Shown: piece by piece, positions 15,608 to 24,637 of the stretch
Layout: the number at the start of each line of letters is the position of its first letter
How positions within the stretch are numbered: position 1 is the stretch's first letter
NCBI RefSeq assembly: GCF_017742245.1
Contig: NZ_JAGHKO010000002.1
Location: 124,001 to 188,000, forward strand
Origin: Niastella soli
GTDB lineage: Bacteria > Bacteroidota > Bacteroidia > Chitinophagales > Chitinophagaceae
Reading direction: 5' to 3'
Length of the DNA stretch: 64,000 bases
Translations under genes and position numbers: made by a program
The notes under the pieces: model-generated
The model's input: only the letters and a program-made list of their open reading frames with translations
Told to the model about the DNA's origin: nothing
The model's database searches: none

Positions 15608-16489
15608 CTACTTGATCAATTGGTCAATGGAATTGCGGGTCCGGGCTTGCAAACTGGCAAAGTTGATCCCCCATACATCTTTAAAGTAACTTACTACCAT
15701 CGTTTCCTTCTGGCGTAACTTGCTTAAACCCGTTGGGTTGGTAATGTCGCTTAGTATAGCCTCATAACCGCCCTTTCCTTCTGTAAGCATCATAGAGATC
15801 ATTTCTACAAAATCATCATCGGGGTTCGATTGGGCATACATGGTAATAAACCCTTTTGCCCGGGCCGATGAATCGGTAGTAAGGTTCCAGCTTGAAGTAT
15901 AATCACCTACTGAAATGCGTTTCCAGGCTTCAGGATACATCACATTTTGATGAAGGATATGACCAAACTCGTGTTCTATAGTATGGAACATCTCTTTAAT
16001 ATTGACCGAATCACCGGGTACAAACCCTGTCATTCCCTTAACTCTGAAATCATTCAGCACATATAAGATGATCCGGCGGCCACCCTCAGCAGTACCCAAC
16101 GTAATGGTACCATCCGTATTCCAGCTGGCACTACCCACCAGTACAAAATACTTGGGAATGTATTTCATCATGAAAGTTTTTCCCGCTTCTTTCACATAGT
16201 TATCTATCCATACTTTTTTTATGGAGCTCAACACCGGGATGATCTTTTCTTCCTTTGGCGGGGTCAGTGTTTTATCGAATTCCAGTTCGCCCTGGTCCCA
16301 CTTGTATTTAGCGGACACATTAAAAGGAACGGTAAGCGTATCCCTGATCCAGGTATCGATGGTACCGCCCGCCCAGGTATCGCCGCCCAAACCGGGTATC
16401 TGGCTCACATCGCCCAGGTCATCTTCCTTTTTACACGAAGCCAATATGGCCAATGTGAGTATGATTAAATATATTTTATGTTTGAACAT
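15608..16489 (-). CDS. Zinc metallohydrolase-like lipoprotein of the SusCD locus (HExxH)
   Basis: The 293-residue lipoprotein (LAILASCKKEDD, Cys near residue 19) contains HTIEHEFGHILHQN with the HExxH zinc site at about residues 173-177. A later Glu in DDDFVEMISMM could be the third ligand, as in gluzincins. It resembles the substrate import-associated zinc metallohydrolase lipoproteins (TIGR04549 as I recall) that always accompany SusC/SusD pairs. Its substrate is unknown. A peptide or protein is plausible given the fold, but a structural role is also possible. Gap to SusD is 31 nt. Confidence 0.85.
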   Translation of the reverse strand: MFKHKIYLIILTLAILASCKKEDDLGDVSQIPGLGGDTWAGGTIDTWIRDTLTVPFNVSAKYKWDQGELEFDKTLTPPKEEKIIPVLSSIKKVWIDNYVKEAGKTFMMKYIPKYFVLVGSASWNTDGTITLGTAEGGRRIILYVLNDFRVKGMTGFVPGDSVNIKEMFHTIEHEFGHILHQNVMYPEAWKRISVGDYTSSWNLTTDSSARAKGFITMYAQSNPDDDFVEMISMMLTEGKGGYEAILSDITNPTGLSKLRQKETMVVSYFKDVWGINFASLQARTRNSIDQLIK

Positions 16490-16520
16490 CTCTGCTTCGG
16501 TTTATTGTTAATCGTTTGTA

Positions 16521-17999
16521 TTATCTCGGGTTCAATGGCATGCCTGAAAGCTTTACAGTTTCGGGCAACTGAAACACCCGTTGTTTGGCGCCTGATTCAA
16601 GGGTGAAACTGCGGCCATCGGTAGTTTCATGATATACAGGGATATCATAGCGCAGCAGATCGAACCAGCGCATGCCTTCCTGTACATATTCAGCCCGTTT
16701 AAAATCTATAACACAATTCAGCGCTTTATCAAGGTCGCTCAGACCGTTCCCATAGTAGGATGTCAACTTCGCCACCGTGATGGTATGTAATGCAGGATCG
16801 TATTTTTTAGTTTTGCTGTCAATGATCCGGGTGCTGGCATACGTATTCAGATCTTCCAGGCATTTAGAAAGATTACGGGTAAACAGATAGGCCTCAGCCC
16901 GGTTAAACAGCACCTCTTCGGCAGTGAATATAGGCACCATTACATAGGGCACCCCAATATTGGCATTTACCGAATTGCGGACGAAATATTCATTGATCTT
17001 TGGCAGTAAATAATTAACGGTCCCTGTTGTAAAAGTTTTGCTGTCGAATGCCCATTCGCCGCCAGTGGGATTTCTACCAAATATTTCATCGCGAATAGAT
17101 GAGTTAAGGGCATAACGAACGCTGTAATAATTACGCCCCCAGTTAGAAGCGGTTTCCACCAGCAACAGATTAGCCGGTTCTGTTGCCTTTTGATAAATAG
17201 CAAACATATCGGCCGGAGTATAATCCAGGTAAGTAGTGTTCCAGGGCCGCAGCATGGAAATTACATTGCCTGCATTTAATACCGCATTGGCATAGGTGAT
17301 CACTTTGGCATAATCCTGTTTAAAGAGATAGAACCTGGCGGCAAATGCATTGGCAGCCGCTTTATTAAAGTGATAGCTTTTTACTTTATACTTGGTATCG
17401 TCTAACAGCGGTAAGCCCTGTAACAGGTCCTGCTCAATCATCTTGTACACATAATCCACCGTTTTGCGATCGTATTGTTGGAACACGATCTTCTCAGGGG
17501 TGGTCACATAAGGGATACCCAGGTCTTTGGCGGAGGTACTACCGCTTAGGGAGCTGTAGGGTTTTGAGAAGAAGGTGACCAGCATAAAATGCGCATAGGC
17601 CCTGCAGACCAGCGCTTCGCCTTTTTGCGCGGTATACAGTGTTGAATCCGGTGCATTCCTGATGGTTTCCAGCGCCTGGTTGGCCGCCGCAATGGCAGTA
17701 TAACAGCCATCCCAGTAATACTCGGGCGAATCCTGGTCTTTATAATTTACATCCTGAAAAAAGTAAGGGTCAATGTTGGTCCTGTCCTGTACGCCAGTAC
17801 CCTTATCAGCCACATTATCAGAAATGGATTCGCAAAAAGCCATGTAGTTAGCCTGCGGGTACGCAGTGCCCAGTAATTGCGACACCTGCTCGGGCGTGTT
17901 CAGGGAAGCCCGGTTATCAGGATTTTTTTCGAGAAACTTTTTACAGCCAGTGGTTGTAAAAAGCAGTACAACAGTTGTATATGATAGTATTTTTCGCAT
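16521..17999 (-). CDS. RagB/SusD-family surface lipoprotein
   Basis: The ATG at 17999 gives a clean lipoprotein signal (MRKILSYTTVVLLFTTTGCK, Cys near residue 19); an upstream ATG would add eight charged residues. The 492-residue mature protein has the SusD pattern of TPR helices: an N-terminal EKNPDNRASLNTPEQV, a central AYAHFMLVTFFSKPYSS and the C-terminal ALNCVIDFKRAEYVQEGMRWFDLLRY. It should form the lid on the SusC pore and bind the substrate at the cell surface. It starts 31 nt after SusC. Confidence 0.95.
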   Translation of the reverse strand: MRKILSYTTVVLLFTTTGCKKFLEKNPDNRASLNTPEQVSQLLGTAYPQANYMAFCESISDNVADKGTGVQDRTNIDPYFFQDVNYKDQDSPEYYWDGCYTAIAAANQALETIRNAPDSTLYTAQKGEALVCRAYAHFMLVTFFSKPYSSLSGSTSAKDLGIPYVTTPEKIVFQQYDRKTVDYVYKMIEQDLLQGLPLLDDTKYKVKSYHFNKAAANAFAARFYLFKQDYAKVITYANAVLNAGNVISMLRPWNTTYLDYTPADMFAIYQKATEPANLLLVETASNWGRNYYSVRYALNSSIRDEIFGRNPTGGEWAFDSKTFTTGTVNYLLPKINEYFVRNSVNANIGVPYVMVPIFTAEEVLFNRAEAYLFTRNLSKCLEDLNTYASTRIIDSKTKKYDPALHTITVAKLTSYYGNGLSDLDKALNCVIDFKRAEYVQEGMRWFDLLRYDIPVYHETTDGRSFTLESGAKQRVFQLPETVKLSGMPLNPR

Positions 18000-18030
18000 G
18001 GTAATTACCTTTTTTCGTTTCACACCTGTG

Positions 18031-21000
18031 TTATATGCCCAGTTTCACAGAAAACGTAAACTGCTTTTGAATGGGTTGAGCAATACCACCGGTATTGAAA
18101 AATTCAGGATCCTGCCCTTTTAATTTACTGTCGGAGTAAATAAGCCATGGGTTGTTGGCCACCCCCTGCAATGCCAGGCTACTTAAACCTATTTTCCTGA
18201 TCATTTGTGCGGGCATCTGCCAGGTCAGGGAAACGTTCTTTAACCTGATCATATCACCACTGGCTACCCTTTCTGTTGAATAATTGTAGTTGTTATAGGG
18301 CGTAGCACCTTCCAGTTTTGATTGTTCAAAAGCGCCCAGGATAGAGGGAACAGTGGTATACTTTTCATCACCAGGCATTGACCAACGGTCGTAAAACTCT
18401 TTGGGCATGGCATCCAGGTCGGAATAAGCGGTCTTGAATGCGGGGTATAACCTGATCTTATTGCCCGCCTGGTAAGTGATGAATACATTCAGCGTAAAGT
18501 CTTTGTAGCTGAAGCTGTTCAACCAACCACCGGTAAGCCGGGGATCAACGGGGCCTTCATAAACCAGGTAACTGGTGTTTTGGTCTTGCAGGTACACATT
18601 GTTGGCAGTTTTACCTGTTTCATCAACAAACTGAGGCAGACCGGTAAAATGTTCCAGGCCTTTAAAATTGAGCGAGAACAAACTGCGCACCGGATACCCC
18701 TCTTTATTGCCGCCCTCTGCCTGCACCAGGTCAAAGATGTTAGGTTCGTTTTTGGCATTGGTTATTTTATTGGTATTATAACCGGCGGTAAGGTTGGTGC
18801 GCCATTTAAAGTTTTTGTTGTTTACCAATACATAGCCTACCAGCAATTCTATACCCTGCGATTCCATATCGGCATAGTTGGCAGGTTTATAAGGTTCGCC
18901 ACCAACACCCGATGTTTTAACCAGGCTTATGAGGTCAAAGCTGTTGCGATGGTATACGTCTACGCTAATATTGAGGCGTTTGTCCAAAAGCGTAGCGTCA
19001 ACACCTGCGTTGGCAGTATATAATTTTTCCCAGGTAAGTTCTGAATTCTCCAGGTTGGCCAGTTGTATTACCGATTCCCGTTCGTCTAAGTAGGTCCTGT
19101 TGGTAACGAGGTTCTTTAAAACTATCTGCGAATTGGTAGCGGGTCCCATACTGGCGGTTAAACCATAGCTGCCCCGTAGGGTAAGCGCATCAACCCAGGT
19201 TACCCCTTCCATGAATTTTTCCTGCTCTACGTTCCATGAACCGGCCACACTCCAGGTGGGCAGCCAACGGGCCTGCCGTGATTTACCCAACCGGTTCGAG
19301 CCATCGTACCTGATCGTTCCTGTTAAGTTATAACGAGAATTATAGGTATAGGTACCTGATCCGTAAAAGGCCACAAAGCGGTCATAATCTTTCGCCATAC
19401 CGTAATAGGGGAAATTCAGCTCGATGGTTTGTTTCAGAATGCGGTAGTCGATAAAAGGAACGCCGCCGTTATCATACTGATAACCGTAGCCGGTACTATT
19501 GAAATTCTGCCTGTCGGCATATTTCACCTGCATACCACCCAGTAAGCTTATCGCATGGATATCGTTAATTACTTTAGTGTAGTTAAGGCTGTTGCGAAAA
19601 TCGTAGCTGAGCAGCTGGTCTTCTACGCGGTTATAAAAACCACCATAAGGCAGTACCACCACGGGTTCTGCATCGGGGTTCTCAGGATCGCGGTACAGGA
19701 ACTTGTTATTTTGTTTTATGGTTGATGTACCGGCTGCCCGGTAAGCATTGGCCATATTGGAGTTTTCGGTGATCTCGTGTTCGCGGCTCGACTTTACAAA
19801 GCGCAAGGCACCCACAAATTCATACCGCAGATCGGGGGTGATCTTATAGTTCAGGCTGCCCTGCAAACGGAGGTCAACCACTTTAAGGTTCATATAATTG
19901 TTCTCCAGTTCGGTGAGAATGTTGAACGGAGCGTAGTTGCGCCGGAAATACTCCCGGTTGCCATTTAAATCGTAAGCCGTTAAAGTGCGGCTGGTGTTAA
20001 GGGCATAGCTGAAGGGATTGATGTCAAAGTCACGATCGTAGCTACCTTCCACCGGGTTACTTTGCCGGCTCAGGGCACCGGGGGCCTTTTGCTGCCGCAC
20101 AGAACCTACGGTTGTAAAATCGGCCCACAATTTATCGTTGAACTTATAGTTGTTGCGGAAATTGAGGGTGATACGGCTTACTTTATCGGCGGACGTCCAG
20201 CCATTGTCGCCATAATAACTGGTTGAGAAGTAGGATTGGGAACGTTCGGTACCGCCGGAAAGGCTAAGCGAATGTTCCTGCATGAAGTTGTTACGGAACA
20301 ACAGATCGAACCAGTCGGTATTGGCCTGTGCATACCGGGTTAAAAAAGCTTTGCGGGCAGGTTGGGTATTGGGAATAACGAATCCTGAGCCGTCGGGTTT
20401 CACTGTATTTAGATCCTCATACATTTTACCATATACTCCATTATCCGCGCGATCGAGGATGTTGGCATTCAGGCTGCCTTTCCGTTCCAGCTCGGCCAGA
20501 ACCGACATTTGCTGGGCAGAGTTCATGATATTGAAATTACTATAATCGGGTTTCAAATAGGTACTGAAATTACCGATGTAGTTTATGCTGGTTTTACCCA
20601 GGCGGCCTTTTTTTGTGGTGATCACCACCACCCCGTTCATGGCCCGGGCGCCATATAAGGCAGCCGCAGAGGCATCTTTTAATATGTCGAAGCTTTCGAT
20701 ATCGTTGGCATTTAAACCGGCTACCGCCGACCCTAACAGAGTTGTGGGGTCACCGCTCGAAAGCTGATCGTTGGAGATGTTTACGATGTCTTCGAGCACC
20801 ACGCCATCTACTACCCACAATGGTTTGTTATCACCGTTTATGGAGGTGGCGCCGCGCACCCGAACTTTGGGTGCAGCCCCAAAGGTGCCCGATACGTTTT
20901 GGACCGATACGCCTGCGGCCCGGCCTTCCAGCATCCGGCTGATATCGGTTTGGCCATCCAGTTTGGCGTCAGACATTTTCACAGTAGCTGCAGAACCGGC

Positions 21001-21441
21001 AAATTTCTTTTTTTCGATGGTCTGGAAACCGGTTACAATTACTTCAGACAGGGCCTTATCGCTCGCTAACAGATGGATTTCCAAAAATTTCTCGCCCCGG
21101 TAAATGATGGTTTGGGGACCTTTTCCGGCGTAGGTAAACCGGATACTATCGCCCCGGCGGGCGCCGATGGCAAATTCGCCCTGGGAATTGGTAAATGTTC
21201 CCCGGCCGCTAACAAGGTTCTGAACAGATACCTGAGGAAGTAGGTTTCCCTCTTCGGTACCAGATACCTTACCTCTTAATATGGCGGTGTCCTGGAAAAA
21301 CCCGGATTTGTTTGTGTGATGGGGAATCTCAAATGCGTGGGTAGTTACCGGCACACAGGCAGCTACCACTACCAACAATAACAGTCTTTTGCAGGTTGCC
21401 TGAAATGCCGTTGCCTCAAAAGCGTTTTGATTAAAACGCAT
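18031..21441 (-). CDS. SusC/RagA-family TonB-dependent outer-membrane transporter
   Basis: The ATG at 21441 is used because it is followed by a signal peptide (CKRLLLLVVVAACVPVTTHA); a longer frame would pass through a strong hairpin. The 1136-residue protein has a carboxypeptidase-like domain (about 50-120, LRGKVSGTEEGNLLPQVSV), a TonB-box-like LSEVIVTGFQ, a plug with RVRGATSINGDNKPLWVVDGV and a long 22-strand barrel. No STN signalling domain is present. It should import the substrate bound by SusD, powered by TonB-ExbB-ExbD (an ExbB/ExbD pair lies at 42388-43597). No glycan-degrading enzymes lie in the locus, so the substrate is open. Confidence 0.96.
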   Translation of the reverse strand: MRFNQNAFEATAFQATCKRLLLLVVVAACVPVTTHAFEIPHHTNKSGFFQDTAILRGKVSGTEEGNLLPQVSVQNLVSGRGTFTNSQGEFAIGARRGDSIRFTYAGKGPQTIIYRGEKFLEIHLLASDKALSEVIVTGFQTIEKKKFAGSAATVKMSDAKLDGQTDISRMLEGRAAGVSVQNVSGTFGAAPKVRVRGATSINGDNKPLWVVDGVVLEDIVNISNDQLSSGDPTTLLGSAVAGLNANDIESFDILKDASAAALYGARAMNGVVVITTKKGRLGKTSINYIGNFSTYLKPDYSNFNIMNSAQQMSVLAELERKGSLNANILDRADNGVYGKMYEDLNTVKPDGSGFVIPNTQPARKAFLTRYAQANTDWFDLLFRNNFMQEHSLSLSGGTERSQSYFSTSYYGDNGWTSADKVSRITLNFRNNYKFNDKLWADFTTVGSVRQQKAPGALSRQSNPVEGSYDRDFDINPFSYALNTSRTLTAYDLNGNREYFRRNYAPFNILTELENNYMNLKVVDLRLQGSLNYKITPDLRYEFVGALRFVKSSREHEITENSNMANAYRAAGTSTIKQNNKFLYRDPENPDAEPVVVLPYGGFYNRVEDQLLSYDFRNSLNYTKVINDIHAISLLGGMQVKYADRQNFNSTGYGYQYDNGGVPFIDYRILKQTIELNFPYYGMAKDYDRFVAFYGSGTYTYNSRYNLTGTIRYDGSNRLGKSRQARWLPTWSVAGSWNVEQEKFMEGVTWVDALTLRGSYGLTASMGPATNSQIVLKNLVTNRTYLDERESVIQLANLENSELTWEKLYTANAGVDATLLDKRLNISVDVYHRNSFDLISLVKTSGVGGEPYKPANYADMESQGIELLVGYVLVNNKNFKWRTNLTAGYNTNKITNAKNEPNIFDLVQAEGGNKEGYPVRSLFSLNFKGLEHFTGLPQFVDETGKTANNVYLQDQNTSYLVYEGPVDPRLTGGWLNSFSYKDFTLNVFITYQAGNKIRLYPAFKTAYSDLDAMPKEFYDRWSMPGDEKYTTVPSILGAFEQSKLEGATPYNNYNYSTERVASGDMIRLKNVSLTWQMPAQMIRKIGLSSLALQGVANNPWLIYSDSKLKGQDPEFFNTGGIAQPIQKQFTFSVKLGI

Positions 21442-21510
21442 AGCAATTAGTTTTTGATTAACTGAAGAATAATAGATTAATACACCTGGGCTCCTTTTGC
21501 GGTTGCCCTT

Positions 21511-21558
21511 TAACCAGTCAGGCCAGTGCATCACCTTGATGCACGGCCTGGATGGTTA
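21511..21558 (-). promoter_or_regulatory. Long hairpin in the SusC 5' leader
   Basis: GGCC-A-GTGCATCA pairs with TGATGCAC-GGCC around a 3-nt loop, and the stem extends after a 3x3 internal loop through TAACC/GGTTA and CAG/CTG. It ends about 70 nt before the SusC ATG and has no T tract after it, so it looks like a structural leader element and less like a terminator. It could set mRNA stability or be a target of a small RNA or protein. Confidence 0.65.
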
Positions 21559-21665
21559 AAATAGTTACTCACACTGGTTTGGGATAATTCGTTTATTCTT
21601 TTATTCCCGCCATGCGGGAAAAGAATGGTCTCTGAAGGGAACAGTTTGCGTCTGATTCAGCTTTC

Positions 21666-22172
21666 TCAGTCCTTAAGATTGTAAAACTTCTTCACCTCTT
21701 CATAATTATTCCAGTCAACAGTCGCCTGACGTCCGCCGGCAGGAATAGTTCCGGTAACTATGATATAACGGTATAAACCGTTGGCCAAGATATTAGAAAC
21801 AAAATTGATGTTACCCACCTCATAATCTACGTTCACATAAATGCCGGTAAGATAAAAATCCTGGTAGGGGATTTGAACGATGTCCGGCGCTGCTGCTGTT
21901 CCCAAATTGGCATATACATGGATCATACCCTTATCAAGTACGTCTTTGGTAATTTCCGGAGCCTTAAGCGTGGCTACACCCACCGTATCGCCGGGTTGGA
22001 TAACTGCTGCCTGATAGGTAACCGTTTTCCAGGCCGAATATACAGAATTGGCAACCCCTGTATCGCCTTTAGGTCCTGTATCGCCTTTTTTACAGCTCAC
22101 GTTGGTCGTTGATAAGAAGAGCGTAAAAAATGCAACACAAGCAACAGAGAGGACTGAGAAGACTTGTTTCAT
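21666..22172 (-). CDS. Lipoprotein with a short collagen-like segment
   Basis: The 168-residue protein has a signal sequence and lipobox (STTNVSCKKGDTG, Cys near residue 27) directly followed by G-x-x triplets GDTGPKGDTG, then a beta-rich domain. Short collagen-like starts on lipoproteins are common in Chitinophagia. The C-terminal part (YRYIIVTGTIPAGGRQ) resembles other family members that I cannot name with certainty. It lies 224 nt upstream of SusC on the same strand. The long hairpin between them suggests separate regulation. Confidence 0.75.
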   Translation of the reverse strand: MKQVFSVLSVACVAFFTLFLSTTNVSCKKGDTGPKGDTGVANSVYSAWKTVTYQAAVIQPGDTVGVATLKAPEITKDVLDKGMIHVYANLGTAAAPDIVQIPYQDFYLTGIYVNVDYEVGNINFVSNILANGLYRYIIVTGTIPAGGRQATVDWNNYEEVKKFYNLKD

Positions 22173-22284
22173 AAAATGTAAATTTTGATTAAGTAGATGA
22201 TCTATGCTCTATACGTAAAAAAGTCTTAAATCGCTGGGTGTTATTGCAATTTAAGGATTTTTAAATAGTATGGATTTAATAAGC

Positions 22285-22306
22285 TACCCCCTCAAAAAGA
22301 GGGGTA
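22285..22306. other. Hairpin in the spacer upstream of the collagen-like lipoprotein
   Basis: TACCCC-TC pairs with GA-GGGGTA around AAAAA, with one bulged C. No T tract follows. The rest of the spacer 22173-22430 has no open frame or repeat that I recognise. Confidence 0.4.
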
Positions 22307-22430
22307 TTCTTTGGGCAGAAGGCATTTTTAGCCAAAGCCGGCGCATAAAAGCGCCCCTCCGGCATGGGATTAGGCAATACCAGTAATAAATATAATAAAA
22401 AAAAACGCGGAATGCCGTAGACAAAAATAA

Positions 22431-22471
22431 GGCCCCCGGAGTATTCGATCAAAGCCGAATTTCCGGGGGCC
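22431..22471 (-). terminator. Terminator of the T9SS trio operon
   Basis: GGCCCCCGGA pairs perfectly with TCCGGGGGCC, and an inner ATTCG/CGAAT stem extends it. On the minus strand a T-rich stretch (TTATTTTTG) follows. It lies 80 nt beyond the PorE-like gene. Confidence 0.85.
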
Positions 22472-22550
22472 ATGTTCCCAAATGAATGGGGAAAAAGGTT
22501 GCTCTATCTAAATCACCGGCTTGTCGTGTGCCGGTGGGCGTTTGTCGGTA

Positions 22551-24572
22551 TTAGTTGGTGTTTTGGGTACCTCCATTAATGATTGGCGTACCATTGTTGA
22601 TGGTAGAACCATTATTCAGCATTTTGAACACCACACGTCTGTTCTTCTCACGGGCTTCCGGAATGTCTCTTCCGTCAGGCGTTGTTTCTTTCTCTAACGG
22701 ACAGCATTCGCCAAATCCTACTGGTTTTAACTGTCTGGGCGATACGCCGGCGTTGATCAGGTATTCGGCGCAGGCATTGGCCCGGCCTTTCGCCAGGAAC
22801 TCGTTCGATTTAACCGACCCCTTACCATCTGTATGCACATCTATTTCAAGCACCACAGCCGGGTTGCCTTTCAAATAGCCGGCAATAAGGTCGAGATATG
22901 GGTACGATTCCTTGGCGATCTCTGTTGTTAACTCAAACACGATCTGGTAAGTAACCTCGGTCTTGTTTTTGAACGGATCGGGCTTTTTAACCAGGCATAA
23001 CTCTGCAGCATATACGGTATCCCCTTTTGAAGGGTAGGCCGTCAGCAGCCCGCTTTGGTATTCTTCCTGGGTACCGCTGATCTGCAGGGCAATTCCGGCG
23101 TCGGTCTCAATGGTATAACGTCCGCCAGCCTGGGTTTTGATCATGGCCACTTCCGTACCACGAGGGTCTTTTGCGGTAATGATAGCCCCTTCGAGCGGCT
23201 TTTTGCTATCACAATCGAGTACTATACCGGTAAACACCTGGTGATAGTTCTTATGTATAGAGAACAATTCCAAACAACAAAGGGAAGCCCGGTCAGTACT
23301 AAAGATCGCGTCTTCCAACAGCCCCTTTCCGCGGCTTACAAAATAAATATCATCTTTTTCAGAATTCACGGGATAACCCAGGTTCAGCGACACCGTCCAG
23401 GAACCGGTGAAATTACCGGTAGAACTGTACAGGTCAAAACCGCCCATACCCGTTCTGCCATTGGATGAAAATACCAGGGATTGGGTGGGGCCATGATAAA
23501 AGGGCGCTTCTTCATCACCAGTGGTATTAATGGCCGGACCGGCATTGGTTATTTGTCCGGGCATGCCTTTAGCATCGAGGGTGGCATACCAGATGTCGAA
23601 CCCGCCAATACCGTCAGAACGGTCGCTGGCGAATAAGAGGTATTTTCCATCGGGCGTTACCTGGGGTTGCCGGGAATTGAATGATTGTTCGGTGAGTTTT
23701 CCATCAATCAGTACAGGCTCACTCCATCTGCCATCATTTTGCTCACTCATATAGATGGCAGAGATCTTTTTACCATTTTTAACCATCCAGCCTGTAAAGA
23801 ACATTTTTGAGCCATCGGGTGTAAAGGCCGGCGTGCCCTGTTGTGTATTTTTGGGCGCCGACACATTTAATCTTTCCACCTTCCCGAAATTACCCTCACC
23901 CTGATAAGCTGCGGTATACAGGGCATTGGTGTACCCTTCAGCCCGGGTAGAGGTAAAGGCCAGCGTGTTATTGTTTAACCAGCTGGCGGCGTAATTAGCG
24001 CCTTCTTTATTAATGACGTTATCGAGCCGTTCAATTTTTACTCCGGTAGGGCCATTGCTCAACTGTTGCATAATAAATACACAGTTGTCTATCTCCTGCT
24101 GCGCCTGTTTATTGAATTGGTCGCCCTCCGTGTTCTCTTTCATAAACCGGTTCAACTCCTGTTGGGCAATATTATAGTTGCCGTTGGCGCGTAAACAAAT
24201 GCCGTAATAGTAACGGGCCAGCGGATGGGTGGTAGAATCTTTTTGCAGACACAGTTTGTACCATTGCTCTGCATGTATAAAATCGTTCAGGTTATAATAA
24301 CAGTCACCCATACGATACAGGAGGTTTCCGTCGAGGCCACCCAAATCGTTGTGATTGATCAACGCAGCGCCCTGCTTCTGCACTACATAAGCATTGTAAC
24401 CTGAATGGGTGGGTGTTTTTCCACTTAAGTACTTTTCAAAATAGTGCGCGGCTGAATAATAATCGCCTTTGGCATAAAACTGTTCTGCCACCCGTTTAAA
24501 GTTGCTTGCCTGCGCCTGTACCGCAGTTGCAGACAATCCCAAACCAGCAATTATTAATAGATGCTTAATCAT
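22551..24572 (-). CDS. PorE-like T9SS protein (TPR, beta-propeller, CRD, OmpA domain)
   Basis: The 673-residue protein has a signal peptide (to about residue 20) and four parts in order: TPR helices (about 25-160, AEQFYAKGDYYSAAHYFEKYL), a PD40/WD40-like beta-propeller (about 195-430, repeated TPDGSKMFFTGW and DGKYLLFASDRSDG), a carboxypeptidase-like regulatory domain (about 445-530, VLDCDSKKPLEGAIITAKD) and an OmpA peptidoglycan-binding domain (about 550-650, IDVHTDGKG and EKNRRVVFKML). This is the domain order of PorE, which anchors the T9SS to peptidoglycan. It follows PorP and a T9SS cargo, so it probably serves that cargo. Confidence 0.88.
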   Translation of the reverse strand: MIKHLLIIAGLGLSATAVQAQASNFKRVAEQFYAKGDYYSAAHYFEKYLSGKTPTHSGYNAYVVQKQGAALINHNDLGGLDGNLLYRMGDCYYNLNDFIHAEQWYKLCLQKDSTTHPLARYYYGICLRANGNYNIAQQELNRFMKENTEGDQFNKQAQQEIDNCVFIMQQLSNGPTGVKIERLDNVINKEGANYAASWLNNNTLAFTSTRAEGYTNALYTAAYQGEGNFGKVERLNVSAPKNTQQGTPAFTPDGSKMFFTGWMVKNGKKISAIYMSEQNDGRWSEPVLIDGKLTEQSFNSRQPQVTPDGKYLLFASDRSDGIGGFDIWYATLDAKGMPGQITNAGPAINTTGDEEAPFYHGPTQSLVFSSNGRTGMGGFDLYSSTGNFTGSWTVSLNLGYPVNSEKDDIYFVSRGKGLLEDAIFSTDRASLCCLELFSIHKNYHQVFTGIVLDCDSKKPLEGAIITAKDPRGTEVAMIKTQAGGRYTIETDAGIALQISGTQEEYQSGLLTAYPSKGDTVYAAELCLVKKPDPFKNKTEVTYQIVFELTTEIAKESYPYLDLIAGYLKGNPAVVLEIDVHTDGKGSVKSNEFLAKGRANACAEYLINAGVSPRQLKPVGFGECCPLEKETTPDGRDIPEAREKNRRVVFKMLNNGSTINNGTPIINGGTQNTN

Positions 24573-24637
24573 GTATGGTCAATTTGCTATTATTAATGTG
24601 ATAGTTCCTTTGATGCCCGGTTGCCTGGTGGTCCTGA

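Noticed and set aside
21442-21534. Longer N-terminus of SusC starting MMHWPDW
   Set aside because: It precedes the signal peptide and would translate the leader hairpin. The ATG at 21441 gives a normal signal sequence.
21604-21620. TTCCCGC/GCGGGAA hairpin as terminator of the collagen-like lipoprotein gene
   Set aside because: No T tract follows on the minus strand. The stem is only 7 bp, so I do not call it.
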